Source: Algoriphagus resistens
GTDB taxonomy: Bacteria > Bacteroidota > Bacteroidia > Cytophagales > Cyclobacteriaceae
Direction of reading: 5' to 3'
Assembly: GCF_001442615.1 (NCBI RefSeq)
Contig: NZ_LMXN01000006.1
Span: forward strand, 124,001-188,000
DNA: 64,000 nt
Part shown: piece by piece, positions 1 through 8,045 of the stretch
Layout of the letters: each line of letters begins with the position of its first letter
Numbering within the stretch: position 1 is the stretch's first letter
Position numbers and translations under genes: made by a program
The notes under the pieces: model-generated
What the model was told of the DNA's origin: nothing
The model's input: the letters and a program-made list of their open reading frames with translations, nothing else
Databases searched by the model: none

Positions 1-800
1 AGCAAGTGATCGGTATTGGGGAGAAACTAGGTTCAAAAGCATTGACTGTATGGCTCGCGGATGGAAGCAGTTTTCCCGGGCAGCACAGCCTGAGAAAATC
101 TTTGGAAAATACCCATTTGTCCCTTCAGGAAATTTATAAGGACATCCCCGAAGATTGGAAGCTGCTTATAGAATATAAGCCGTACGAACCTTACTTCTAC
201 AGTACAGTGATCCAGGATTGGGGAACGTCCTTTCTCCTGGCTAATAAGTTGGGCAAAAAGGCCTATACACTCGTGGATCTTGGACATCATTTACCAAATA
301 CGAATATCGAACAGATTGTAGCTACGCTGATGACTGAAGGAAAGTTGGGAGGATTTCATTTCAATGATTCCAAATATGGCGACGATGATTTAACTGTAGG
401 AAGTATCAAACCCTATCAACTTTTCCTCATCTTCCAGGAGTTGGTAAAAGGATTTAATGAAACAAACAATCCACCACTTTCTTGGATGATAGATGCGAGC
501 CATAACTTAAAAGATCCGATGGAAGATCTGATCCAGTCAGTTCAGGCAATTAAGCTCGCTTATGCACAAGCTCTTTTAGTGGATAGCACCTCATTGGAAT
601 CAGCTCAGGAAATCCATGATGTAACGGGGGCACAGGAGATTTTGCAAGATGCTTACCGGACAGATCTTCGTCCTTTGCTAGCTGAAGCCATACGAAGATC
701 GGGCGGGGCAATTGATCCAATTAGATCCTTTAGAAACCTTAAAGTAAGAGAGTCGCTGATCGATGAAAGAGGCTTAAAATCAGTTGCTTCTGGTTTGTAA
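1..800 (+). CDS. Sugar isomerase, RhaI-type (L-rhamnose isomerase-like), 5' partial
   Basis: This is the C-terminal 266 or so residues of a TIM-barrel ketose/aldose isomerase. The frame is open to the left edge, so the true start lies outside; the family is usually about 420-430 residues. Conserved metal-site segments are visible in order: EYKPYEP (Glu), VDLGHH (Asp), HFNDSKYGDDDLT (His and Asp) and DASHN (Asp). This arrangement is typical of the Pseudomonas stutzeri-type L-rhamnose isomerase (RhaI), which interconverts L-rhamnose and L-rhamnulose in the cytoplasm with Mn/Zn. A broader aldose isomerase role cannot be excluded because the operon partners lie outside the window. A strong intrinsic terminator follows 25 bp after the stop, so this is the last gene of its transcript. 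Confidence 0.8.
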   Translation, partial: QVIGIGEKLGSKALTVWLADGSSFPGQHSLRKSLENTHLSLQEIYKDIPEDWKLLIEYKPYEPYFYSTVIQDWGTSFLLANKLGKKAYTLVDLGHHLPNTNIEQIVATLMTEGKLGGFHFNDSKYGDDDLTVGSIKPYQLFLIFQELVKGFNETNNPPLSWMIDASHNLKDPMEDLIQSVQAIKLAYAQALLVDSTSLESAQEIHDVTGAQEILQDAYRTDLRPLLAEAIRRSGGAIDPIRSFRNLKVRESLIDERGLKSVASGL

Positions 801-824
801 ATTCTTTACACCAACAAATACCTA

Positions 825-856
825 AGGCTGCATAGGAACATGCAGCCTTTTTTTTT
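825..856 (+). terminator. Intrinsic terminator of the sugar isomerase transcript
   Basis: Stem AGGCTGCA (825-832) and TGCAGCCT (841-848) with an 8-nt loop, followed directly by a run of nine T (848-856). Confidence 0.9.
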
Positions 857-935
857 GCGCAATTTTTTTTCCCTCCGCACTAGGGGTAGTATTCCAATAA
901 GCTGTCTTTGATATGACACCAATAACAGGTCACTA

Positions 936-1166
936 ATGAAAAAGTATAGCCAACTACGAAAAATCACACAAGTTTTCAGCGAGTACGGAATAGTATTGAC
1001 CGGAGCACGAAAACACGACCACTTCATCTTCGATCTGCGAATGGATAAAATTTTCCTGAATGGATTGATTTACGAATTGGAATATGCGCTGGATAAAGAG
1101 CTCGAAGACCACAAAATACTAGGGGTGAATGCTCCCGCTCAGCTTATCGCTTTATTACTTGATTGA
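936..1166 (+). CDS. Small acyl-carrier-protein-like protein without the phosphopantetheine serine
   Basis: A 76-residue soluble protein of unknown function. The pattern FIFDLRMDKIFLNGLIYELE, then a charged helix and VNAPAQLIALLLD, resembles helices II-IV of acyl carrier proteins (DLxxDSLxxxELxxxLE ... TVxD). However, the Ser that carries 4'-phosphopantetheine is absent: where DSL is expected the sequence reads DKIFLN. If the resemblance is real, this would be a non-modifiable ACP-fold protein. It starts at ATG 936 with no Shine-Dalgarno sequence. It stands alone between a terminator and the repeat-protein gene 185 bp downstream. The family assignment is weak, but the frame is clean and the composition plausible for a real gene. 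Confidence 0.5.
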   Translation: MKKYSQLRKITQVFSEYGIVLTGARKHDHFIFDLRMDKIFLNGLIYELEYALDKELEDHKILGVNAPAQLIALLLD

Positions 1167-1243
1167 TCTGCCCTAAAAAACCTTCATGAATTAGTACTTC
1201 GGGACAATCGCAGGGGTTAACACAACTAGAAAAAAACAGTAAA

Positions 1244-1265
1244 TCCTGCTTCCTGAGAAGCAGGA
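1244..1265 (+). repeat. Hairpin upstream of repeat-protein gene, with relatives at 7957 and 9782
   Basis: A 9-bp perfect stem, TCCTGCTTC (1244-1252) and GAAGCAGGA (1257-1265), with a CTGA loop. The right arm plus the following bases (GAAGCAGGATAACA, then a short A-rich stretch) recurs near 7970 and 9795 inside the duplicated intergenic segments. There is no T-run, so it does not look like a terminator. It lies about 90 bp before ATG 1352 and could be part of the leader. Confidence 0.55.
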
Positions 1266-1351
1266 TAACAAGAGCATAAAAATTTCGCGTCAATCAGCAG
1301 CTATTTCCGCGAGGATCTGTCTGCGGTTAAAACATACTTTCAAACAAATCA

Positions 1352-2563
1352 ATGAAAACTTTAGAATTAAAAATCACCTTTCTTTCCTTCCTATTCTTGG
1401 GAATAATCTCAGTTTCTTACGCCCAGGAGAAAAGTCCTGCCCACTTGGGGCTATTTTATCCTGTTTCTACCCATGGAACCACTGCGGCGGATTATACCAA
1501 CGACTTCAGTCTTCACTTACTTACCGGACTGTCCGGTGGAGAAACAGGTGCTGCAATCTACGGATTGGCGGGCATTGTAAAAGGCAATGTGCATGGCGCA
1601 CAGATTTCAGGTCTTTGGAACAGCGTTACCGGAAAAGTAACTGGAGTCCAAGTGGCAGGATTGTTAAACCAAAGCGCTGATGCAACACAGGCTGCACAAA
1701 TCGCAGGTTTAAGCAATATCAATAGAGGAAATGCTGCTTTCCAGGCTTCTGGAATATTCAACAAGGCTACTATTGTAAATGGGGCTCAGATCGCAGGGAT
1801 TTCAAACCTCGCGGATAGTATAGACGGAATTCAGGTGGCTGGAATTGCAAGTATAACCAATTATGTAAACGGTTTACAGGTAGCTGGAATAGCAAACATT
1901 TCCCCAGCTATAGTCGGGGCCCAGATTGCAGGGATTGCTTCTGTATCTAAAAATGTAGATGGAATCCAGATCTCCGGGATTTCCAATGTAGCTGACCGTG
2001 TGGAAGGAACACAGATTGCCGGACTTGTAAACCGGGCTAAAACTGTCAAAGGCCTTCAAATCGGCCTGATTAATATCGCCGATAGCGCTGACCTTACTAT
2101 AGGCTTAATTAATATGGTAAAGAATGGGGACAAAAGGCTTGGATTGTCTATAGATGAGAACCTCAATGCTTTTCTCACATTTCGCTCCGGAGGGAAAAAG
2201 TTGTATGGGATTTTGGGTGTTGGAACAAACTTAGAGGTTGAAGGATTGCGTTATGGATTTGAAGGTGGATTAGGCCTGAATCTGTATGAAAGTAAGGTTT
2301 TCCGCTTCGACGTAGAAGGAGTAAACAAATACCTGACAGATTTTGAGGGAAACGATTTCTCAAAATTCAGTTTGCAATTACTTCCCGCTTTGAAGATTTC
2401 CGAGCGCATTCATCTTTTCGCGGGACCAAGCCTGAGTTACATGCATGCAAATGACCTTGAAGCAGTAGAAAGAACCGGATTGACAATTTGGGATGATACC
2501 TCAAGAGAAAATTACCAAGCTGTACTGCTTGGGTTTACTACGGGGCTCAATGTGAGATTTTAA
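1352..2563 (+). CDS. Outer-membrane GxQ(I/V)AG(I/L) repeat protein (LA_2272-type surface repeats)
   Basis: A 403-residue protein with an N-terminal signal peptide (hydrophobic LKITFLSFLFLGIISVSYAQ, cleavage after about residue 24). From about residue 65 to 250 it is built of roughly eleven repeats of 18-21 residues with the core G-x-Q-I/V-A/S-G-I/L-x-N, which suggests a stacked beta solenoid. A distinct C-terminal region with the motif FRSGGKKLYGI ends in Phe, a common signal for insertion by the BAM machinery, so an outer-membrane beta structure is likely. The repeats resemble the LA_2272 surface-repeat family first named in Leptospira. The same repeats and C-terminal region occur in the STN-domain protein at 4438-6207, with an ECF sigma factor and FecR between. 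Function is unknown; the context suggests a surface structure tied to that signalling pair. Confidence 0.75.
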   Translation: MKTLELKITFLSFLFLGIISVSYAQEKSPAHLGLFYPVSTHGTTAADYTNDFSLHLLTGLSGGETGAAIYGLAGIVKGNVHGAQISGLWNSVTGKVTGVQVAGLLNQSADATQAAQIAGLSNINRGNAAFQASGIFNKATIVNGAQIAGISNLADSIDGIQVAGIASITNYVNGLQVAGIANISPAIVGAQIAGIASVSKNVDGIQISGISNVADRVEGTQIAGLVNRAKTVKGLQIGLINIADSADLTIGLINMVKNGDKRLGLSIDENLNAFLTFRSGGKKLYGILGVGTNLEVEGLRYGFEGGLGLNLYESKVFRFDVEGVNKYLTDFEGNDFSKFSLQLLPALKISERIHLFAGPSLSYMHANDLEAVERTGLTIWDDTSRENYQAVLLGFTTGLNVRF

Positions 2564-2780
2564 GAAACTAGCAGGAGGGAGATTGAAGACCGAAGGAAAG
2601 GCAAACTGCCAACGGAAAAACAACCCTTACACTACAAAATACAATTAACGAAGGATGTTACCAATCTACTGCATCGCTCTCCCGGCTTTTTTTTGCTAAT
2701 ATTCCCATATTTTTACAAAGAGCGCTAAGGGTAAGGCACGCTCAGCTTGTCATACCACTGAAAGCATTACTAAATCGCAA

Positions 2781-3362
2781 GTGACAGAGATTTTACCACC
2801 CCCGTCAAGTACGTCTACGCTCGTCGATGAGCAAGCATTCGAAGTGGTCTTCAAAACTTATTTCAAGCCTTTGCATGCGTATGCAGGAGCACTATTGAAA
2901 GAGGCCGATACCGCAGAAGAAATTGTCCAAAGCGTATTTCTAAAGCTTTGGGAGAAGCGTGAATCCATCGAAATAAACAGTTCGCTGAAGGCATACCTTT
3001 ACCGGGCTGTATATCATGACAGTCTGAACCATATCAAGCATCAGCAAGTGAAAAGAAAGCATTGGGAACATGCACATTATGAAATGACACAAGGTAAACC
3101 TGAGTTGGTTGGTCAGCAGATGGAAGGCCAGGAGAACGAACTTTATGGCCGATTTCAACTGGCATTGGAAAAACTCCCGGAGAAATGCCGGATGGTCTTT
3201 AACCTAAGCAGGTTTGAGGAGCTGAAATATCAGGAAATTGCGACCAGGTTAGGAATCTCTCTCAAGACGGTGGAAGCCCATATGGGAAAAGCATTGAAAA
3301 CACTCCGGGTGGAACTGGCAGAATTTCTTCCTTTGCTGGTAATGTTGTTGATAAATCTATAA
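2781..3362 (+). CDS. ECF RNA polymerase sigma factor (FecI-like)
   Basis: A 193-residue extracytoplasmic-function sigma factor. Region 2 is at residues 20-85 (FKTYFKPLHAYAGALL, AEEIVQSVFLKLWEKR, then LKAYLYRAVYHDSLN). Region 4 is at about 125-180 with the helix-turn-helix YQEIATRLGISLKTVEAHMGKAL. It belongs to the Bacteroidota FecI-like class that is normally held by a FecR anti-sigma factor, and a FecR gene follows 3 bp after the stop. The only start that keeps region 2 intact is GTG 2781, as there is no in-frame ATG upstream. It should direct polymerase to the neighbouring surface-protein genes, which is an inference from position. Confidence 0.9.
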   Translation: MTEILPPPSSTSTLVDEQAFEVVFKTYFKPLHAYAGALLKEADTAEEIVQSVFLKLWEKRESIEINSSLKAYLYRAVYHDSLNHIKHQQVKRKHWEHAHYEMTQGKPELVGQQMEGQENELYGRFQLALEKLPEKCRMVFNLSRFEELKYQEIATRLGISLKTVEAHMGKALKTLRVELAEFLPLLVMLLINL

Positions 3363-3365
3363 GCT

Positions 3366-4349
3366 ATGGAAACCATGAACGAAGAAAAATTGATCAAATA
3401 TTTACTTCAAGAAAGCGATTCTAGTGAGACCAAAGCTATTCAGGAATGGATTGAGAGTGATCCGGCTAATCAAAAGCAATTCGAGGAGATAAAATGGGTA
3501 TGGGATTCCAGTAAGGAGATTTTAAGTAAGAGTGAGGTAGATGAGAATGCTGCCTGGAGGCGTTTCAAACTAGTTCGAGATGAAAAACAAGCTTCCAAGA
3601 CGCAACAAAACCAGCGTTTTCTCCGAAGCAATTTCTTCAGGTCGGCAGCGGCAATTGCACTAATTTTCATTTCTGCATGGGTATACTCCACTTTCCTCCC
3701 GCAGTCTGGAAAAGCATATTTTGGCTCTGTTGAATTACGTTCAGCCAGTTCTCCGCTGGAAATCCCTTTGCTTGACGGTACCACCCTCACGCTGAACAAA
3801 AACACTTCGTTGAGCTATTCTCAACGGTTTTATTCCAACCAAAGAACAGTAAAACTGGATAAGGGTGAAGTATTCTTCGATGTGGCAAGGAACGAAAACA
3901 AACCCTTCATAGTCCAAAATCAAAAGGTGCAGATAACCGTTTTGGGAACAAGTTTTCATGTTAAAACCGATGGAAATTTCACTCAGGTGATTGTAGAAAC
4001 GGGCGCTGTACAAGTAGAAATCAATGGAAAAAAAGAAATTCTAAAGCCTGCAGAAAAGTTGGTAATAAATCAGCAGACAGGAAGCATGGAAAAAGGCACT
4101 CCGGAGAATTCACTTTACAATTATTATGTAAGTAATAAATTTCAGGCTAACCGCACCCCTTTGGAAGATTTGGTGAAAATGCTCAATGAAGCATACGGTT
4201 CGAAGATAGAAATCAGAAGAGAAGAGCTGAAAAAACTCCCGATCACTACGACGCTGGAATATGGCTCATTGAATAAAAACCTCGACGTGATCAGAGAAAC
4301 CCTGAATCTGAAAATCGTTCTAACCGATGGAAAAACTATCATTGAGTAA
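3366..4349 (+). CDS. FecR family anti-sigma factor
   Basis: A 327-residue inner-membrane regulator. The N-terminal cytoplasmic part (residues 1-80) should bind the sigma factor encoded just upstream. A single membrane helix lies at about 87-107 (FFRSAAAIALIFISAWVYSTF). The periplasmic FecR domain follows at about 115-220 (DGTTLTLNKNTSLSY, LDKGEVFFDVARNENKPFIV, TVLGTSFHV). A C-terminal DUF4974-like domain (about 250-325, FQANRTPLEDLVKMLNE) completes the protein; this domain is the usual docking site for an STN domain. The start may be ATG 3366 or ATG 3375. A 10-bp hairpin follows the stop, before the STN-domain gene. Confidence 0.9.
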   Translation: METMNEEKLIKYLLQESDSSETKAIQEWIESDPANQKQFEEIKWVWDSSKEILSKSEVDENAAWRRFKLVRDEKQASKTQQNQRFLRSNFFRSAAAIALIFISAWVYSTFLPQSGKAYFGSVELRSASSPLEIPLLDGTTLTLNKNTSLSYSQRFYSNQRTVKLDKGEVFFDVARNENKPFIVQNQKVQITVLGTSFHVKTDGNFTQVIVETGAVQVEINGKKEILKPAEKLVINQQTGSMEKGTPENSLYNYYVSNKFQANRTPLEDLVKMLNEAYGSKIEIRREELKKLPITTTLEYGSLNKNLDVIRETLNLKIVLTDGKTIIE

Positions 4350-4363
4350 GCCTCTTCAGAATA

Positions 4364-4393
4364 AAGGACTATGGTTGTAAAATCATAGTCCTT
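4364..4393 (+). terminator. Hairpin between fecR and the STN-repeat gene (weak terminator or attenuator)
   Basis: Perfect 10-bp stem AAGGACTATG (4364-4373) and CATAGTCCTT (4384-4393) with a 10-nt loop, followed only by the imperfect T-tract ACTTTATT. It lies 15 bp after the fecR stop and 45 bp before the next start, so it may reduce rather than abolish read-through. Confidence 0.55.
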
Positions 4394-4437
4394 ACTTTAT
4401 TAAATTGAATTCCAATTCCTGTTTTTATTTCTTAGCA

Positions 4438-6207
4438 ATGCTGCGTACCAAAGTACTTTTTCAGGGCTCTCTCCTACTCATACTGTTTTTGATCAGTTCG
4501 GTCAGTGGGTTTTCTCAGATGATGTTGGAAAAAAAAGTTCGGATTACACGGACAGATGATCTCACACTTCGCCAAATGCTGGATACGCTATCCGCAGAAA
4601 ATGATTTTTATTTTTCTTATGAAAGTACTCTTCTGCAATTGGACAACCCCCTGAAAGCAGAACAGTTTTCAGGATCGATTGGAGATTTTCTCATTCAAGA
4701 GCTAGGCGACGAATATGAATACAAGGAATTGCCTGGGTATATCATCATACGCTATGCTCCGGAAAAACTTGATCTCGAGGCTGAAATCGAAACAAGATTT
4801 AAAACAGTAACGGTCAAAGGCTACATAAAAAATACACGTACCAATGAAGGGGTAAGCCAGGCAAGTGTCTATGATAAACATAGCCTAGCTTCCACGCTGA
4901 CAGATAAAAAAGGGTATTTCAAACTGAAGTACAAAAAATTTGATTCATCCATTTGGCTTACGCTGAGCAAAGAAAATTATAGAGACACTACCTTTTTGCT
5001 TTTGCCCACAGTAAGTATTGTGGCAGAGAAAGAAAACCGCAGGTTTAGGTATCTACCAGGAGACAGCACGACCAGGGAATTGGAAGATAGTTTTCTTGGG
5101 AGAATGTTCATTGGTTTTAGACAAAGGCTTCAGGGAATGAACGTTGGAAGCTTTTTTGCCGAAAGTCCAGTCCAAATGTCATTAACTCCGGGACTAAGCT
5201 CCAAGGGTATGTTCAGCAGTCAGACGATCAGTAATTTTTCCTTGAATTTAATCGGCGGATATACCGCAGGAATTGAGGGGATTGAAATAGCGGGTATTTT
5301 CAATATCAATAAGAGAGATGTCAAATCGGTACAAGTGGGAGGAATATTCAATATGGTGGGCGGAGGATCCAGCGGACTTCAGGTAGGCGGAATTTATAAT
5401 TCAGTTTACAAAAGTGTAAATGGGCTGCAAATCGGAGGAATTTACAATCATGTCAGGGGTAATGTAAATGGGCTGCAGATCGGAGGAATAGGTAATCAAG
5501 TGAATAATAATGCTGATGTACAGATAGCTGGAATAGTCAATCACGCTAAGAAGTCAAACCATTTTCAGCTGGCCGGAATAGCAAATAATACCTCGAAATC
5601 TGCCGGATTTCAATTGGCCGGGATTTCTAATCTGGCAGCTGACACGGTAAATCATCAAATCGCTGCCATTGTCAACCGGGCAAAAAAAGTCAATGGGTTT
5701 CAATTTGCGCTGATCAATATTGCAAAAGAAAATGATTACCCAGTCGGGTTTTTAAACTTTATTAAGAACGGCGAAAAAAACCTGACTTTCGCCCTAGATG
5801 AATCAGGGTTCACCCATGTTGCTTTTCGGTCAGGCGGAAGAAAAATGTATGGCATCTTTGGTGCCGCCTACCAGCTTCGAGAAGTGGATACACCTTACGC
5901 ATTTGAGCTAGGTATTGGTATTCACTTAGTGCCTGATCGTAAATTCTCACTGGATACAGAATTTGTGACTTTGACTGCCAGCGATTTCGCTTTTGTAAAC
6001 AACCATATCCAATCATTCAGGTTATTGCCTGGGTTGAACGTGGGAAATCATTTCAGGATTTTTGCAGGCCCAAGCCTTAATTTTGCTTTTCTGGATCCCG
6101 GACAGGGAAACTTTACAGATGGCTGGAATATTCTGGAGAAAACCACTTCCAATGGAATTTATCGCAGTTATGGAGGGATTACAGGTGGGGTGCAAATGAT
6201 TTTTTAA
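4438..6207 (+). CDS. STN + carboxypeptidase-regulatory-like + surface-repeat protein
   Basis: The preferred start is ATG 4438 (589 residues); a TTG at 4405 would put an unlikely polar stretch before the signal peptide (LLLILFLISSVSGFSQ). After the signal there is an STN-like domain (about 35-120: LTLRQMLDTLSAENDFYFSYES, ending in PGYIIIRY). Next is a carboxypeptidase-regulatory-like beta-sandwich (about 122-190: VTVKGYIKNTRTNEGVSQASVY). From about 265 to 430 come GxQ(I/V)(A/G)GI repeats like those of the protein at 1352-2563. The C-terminal region has the motif FRSGGRKMYGI and ends in Phe. There is no TonB plug or 22-strand barrel. STN domains normally meet FecR, whose gene is immediately upstream, so this protein may be the signal input of the sigma/anti-sigma pair; that is inference. 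Confidence 0.8.
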   Translation: MLRTKVLFQGSLLLILFLISSVSGFSQMMLEKKVRITRTDDLTLRQMLDTLSAENDFYFSYESTLLQLDNPLKAEQFSGSIGDFLIQELGDEYEYKELPGYIIIRYAPEKLDLEAEIETRFKTVTVKGYIKNTRTNEGVSQASVYDKHSLASTLTDKKGYFKLKYKKFDSSIWLTLSKENYRDTTFLLLPTVSIVAEKENRRFRYLPGDSTTRELEDSFLGRMFIGFRQRLQGMNVGSFFAESPVQMSLTPGLSSKGMFSSQTISNFSLNLIGGYTAGIEGIEIAGIFNINKRDVKSVQVGGIFNMVGGGSSGLQVGGIYNSVYKSVNGLQIGGIYNHVRGNVNGLQIGGIGNQVNNNADVQIAGIVNHAKKSNHFQLAGIANNTSKSAGFQLAGISNLAADTVNHQIAAIVNRAKKVNGFQFALINIAKENDYPVGFLNFIKNGEKNLTFALDESGFTHVAFRSGGRKMYGIFGAAYQLREVDTPYAFELGIGIHLVPDRKFSLDTEFVTLTASDFAFVNNHIQSFRLLPGLNVGNHFRIFAGPSLNFAFLDPGQGNFTDGWNILEKTTSNGIYRSYGGITGGVQMIF

Positions 6208-6445
6208 GCAACGCATATTGTTCATACAACAAACATTTACCCACAAAATCAGCAACAGAATGCATTTTTTAGTATTTATATGCGAGAACTAGTGAAAAGT
6301 GGTGATAGATGCGTACAAACACTTAATGAATTGGGGAATATAGGACTAGGACAGACGGGATAGGCTTTAAACTTTCCACAATAGGGCCTCCTCTCAATCC
6401 AAAGGAAAAAAGAAAACCTCCCATTAAGAGGGCTAGATCTGGGGA

Positions 6446-6667
6446 GTGAATAATACCGGTCAGCGATGGGCAATCAGCACCAAAGAGGCTATCGATGGAA
6501 TCGAATCCGGACAGTGGGAACTGTTTGTTTTATCCAACACCAATGAAATTCCGGTGCGGATCAAACGGAGAGAAAATCAACCTCCAATATTGATAACACA
6601 GGGGGGCGGATACCTTCATCACCTGCTGGAAGACCTGCCGGAAATCAATTCGGAGGAAATTCTTTAA
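6446..6667 (+). CDS. Small DUF3892-like protein, possibly remnant
   Basis: A 73-residue frame that opens with GTG 6446, the only usable start after an in-frame TAG at 6434. The pattern ISTKEAIDGIESG, then basic IPVRIKRR and a final YLHHLLEDLPEI, resembles DUF3892 proteins (eaIxxIesG ... YL ... LxxLP). These are short conserved proteins of unknown function of about 80-90 residues. Part of the N-terminal strand usually seen in that family is missing or lies in another frame, so this may be a truncated copy at the edge of the decay zone. The assignment is tentative. Confidence 0.4.
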   Translation: MNNTGQRWAISTKEAIDGIESGQWELFVLSNTNEIPVRIKRRENQPPILITQGGGYLHHLLEDLPEINSEEIL

Positions 6668-7231
6668 AATTCAACAGAACGTTATTCTACAAAAATTAAA
6701 TTCAGTTTGGAATTTAAATATTTCGTTGAAGCACACGCACTAGCTTTCCTGAATATTGAGTTCTACTAGCAGTGTATTCAGGTATATTCCGCTAAAACCT
6801 GAGTTGATAAAATCATTTCTGCCAAAATTTTCAATCCTCGAACTACTGCTCTACCCAATAGATGATGCACTTGAATATGCAATTGGATGAAGTTACCAAT
6901 AGCTACCGGACACTTAGCCAATAATCCTCAATTTACCCTCCGTATGTTCCAAAAAGGCGTTGCTTTGTTCCAACAATGCTTGCATACAAATATTTTCTAT
7001 GATAGTAAAAATCAATTTTCACAAATACTTTCCATTACAAGTGCTCTGATTACCGAATTAGACAAATATTTTCTAATATGATTATTCAAATTGAAAATAT
7101 TTTCTATTAGAAATAAATCCTCTAGAAGATGAACTAAGACGTCCTATCTGTGAAAACCTTCAGAAGTTTCAAACACCAAACAATTCAAAGTCGTCTAAAA
7201 AATCAACTTTGGGTAGACTACTTATAAGAGA
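6668..7231. other. Gene-poor AT-rich stretch
   Basis: No convincing gene, RNA or repeat was found in these 564 bp. A 64-codon frame at 6887-7081 lacks any recognisable pattern and is not called. It is the left part of the decay zone. Confidence 0.5.
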
Positions 7232-7245
7232 CTACCTCAGGTAGT
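7231..7245. repeat. Short palindrome at the ArdC break point
   Basis: ACTACCTCAGGTAGT has 7-bp arms around a single central base. It covers the stop codon that truncates the ArdC-like frame, so it may mark the rearrangement point. Confidence 0.4.
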
Positions 7246-7501
7246 AGGGATACTGATGTCCACAGGATAGTAAAAGCCAAAGGTTGATCCCCTTGTAAGG
7301 CTTTCTCGTCAGGTAATTGGAGGGTAATCCCATCTCATGCCATGTCTGTTTCCAAGGAATCACCCCCTGCTCCAGTTTCTCAATGATCAGATTAGTAAAC
7401 TTCTGATAGATATCCGATGATCCTAAGTAGGGTTTGCTGAAAAAAGTCTGAGGTATTCCAAATGCAAGGTGGCCGATTGAAAATGTATCCTTGTACCACA
7501 A
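7232..7501 (-). pseudogene. ArdC-like antirestriction protein, N-terminal fragment
   Basis: The minus-strand frame carries the hallmark of the ArdC N-terminal ssDNA-binding domain: SDIYQKFTNLIIEKLEQGVIPWKQTW, then NYLTRKPYKGINLWLL and a final HQYPYYL. Full ArdC-type proteins are about 300 residues with a zincin-like metallopeptidase domain. Here the frame stops right after the first subdomain, and nothing downstream continues it. The first 25 or so residues do not look like family sequence, so the left joint is also foreign. ArdC proteins are typical cargo of conjugative and integrative elements, so this fragment records a lost mobile element. Confidence 0.7.
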
Positions 7502-7692
7502 ATGGGGCTAACGTAGAAGATGGTATGGCTGAGCCTTGCTTAAAAATCCTGATTTTGAAATTTTCTTATGCATGGATAAAGACCTATTGTCGTCCATAAG
7601 CTTGCACCTGCTGAAAGACCGTTCGCATGAAAATGGGCTAATCATTCAAAATGATGGCTTTTGATCTACTAATGGCGTTTTTCAGCATGCTC

Positions 7693-7796
7693 TACTTAAA
7701 GAAAATCTACCTTTGGCAACAAGTCTTTTGACAATAGATGTTACAGCAAATGATATTGAGCCTGAACTAAGAATAAAATATAAGGATGATAGTACT
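7693..7796 (+). repeat. Displaced copy of zeta-toxin-like gene segment (matches 9177-9280)
   Basis: About 103 bp, with only three visible mismatches to 9177-9280 inside the zeta-like gene. The copy keeps the reading frame (KENLPLATSLLTIDVTANDIEPELRIKYKDD) but has no start and ends abruptly at AGTAC, where it joins a different copied segment. Confidence 0.85.
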
Positions 7797-7826
7797 ACAG
7801 GTGGGGTACAAATGATTTTTTAAGCA
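7796..7826 (+). repeat. Copy of the 3' end of the STN-repeat gene (matches 6180-6210)
   Basis: 31 bp with one mismatch to 6180-6210, covering the last codons (GGVQMIF), the TAA stop and a few bases beyond. It is fused in frame to the displaced zeta-like segment, so this spot is a junction of two copied pieces. Confidence 0.8.
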
Positions 7827-7838
7827 TCCAGGGAAGTA

Positions 7839-8044
7839 CATACATTCCGGTTCAAGTCTTATAACCTGAACCTAGATCAGTGCAGTCTTCAGACTGATCT
7901 GCCAGTCATTCATTGAGGTAAATTTCCACTAGGGGAAGGAGCGTGTATAGTAGTTCTAGCTTCTGGAGAAGCAGGATAACATAGGGCAGAAAAATAAATG
8001 TTGAATAACACTAAACTTCGTCCGCGTAAACCTCCACGTTCCCT
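7839..8044. repeat. Direct repeat copy 1 of a 206-bp intergenic segment (copy 2 at 9664-9869)
   Basis: Same length as 9664-9869 and about 94 percent identical by eye. It contains the GAAGCAGGATAACA motif also found at 1257. It ends in CCT, where it joins a copied internal piece of the DUF2807 gene. Confidence 0.9.
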
Positions 8045-8045
8045 C

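Noticed and set aside
1558..2049. Minus-strand frames across the repeat-protein gene
   Set aside because: They are repetitive only because the coding strand is.
6887..7081. 64-codon plus-strand open frame in the decay zone
   Set aside because: No homology pattern, no promoter and no start context. Length is consistent with chance in AT-rich DNA.
7839..8044. CRISPR-like or insertion-sequence repeat
   Set aside because: The two copies of this 206-bp segment carry no terminal inverted repeats, no transposase frame and no regular spacers. It is a plain duplication.
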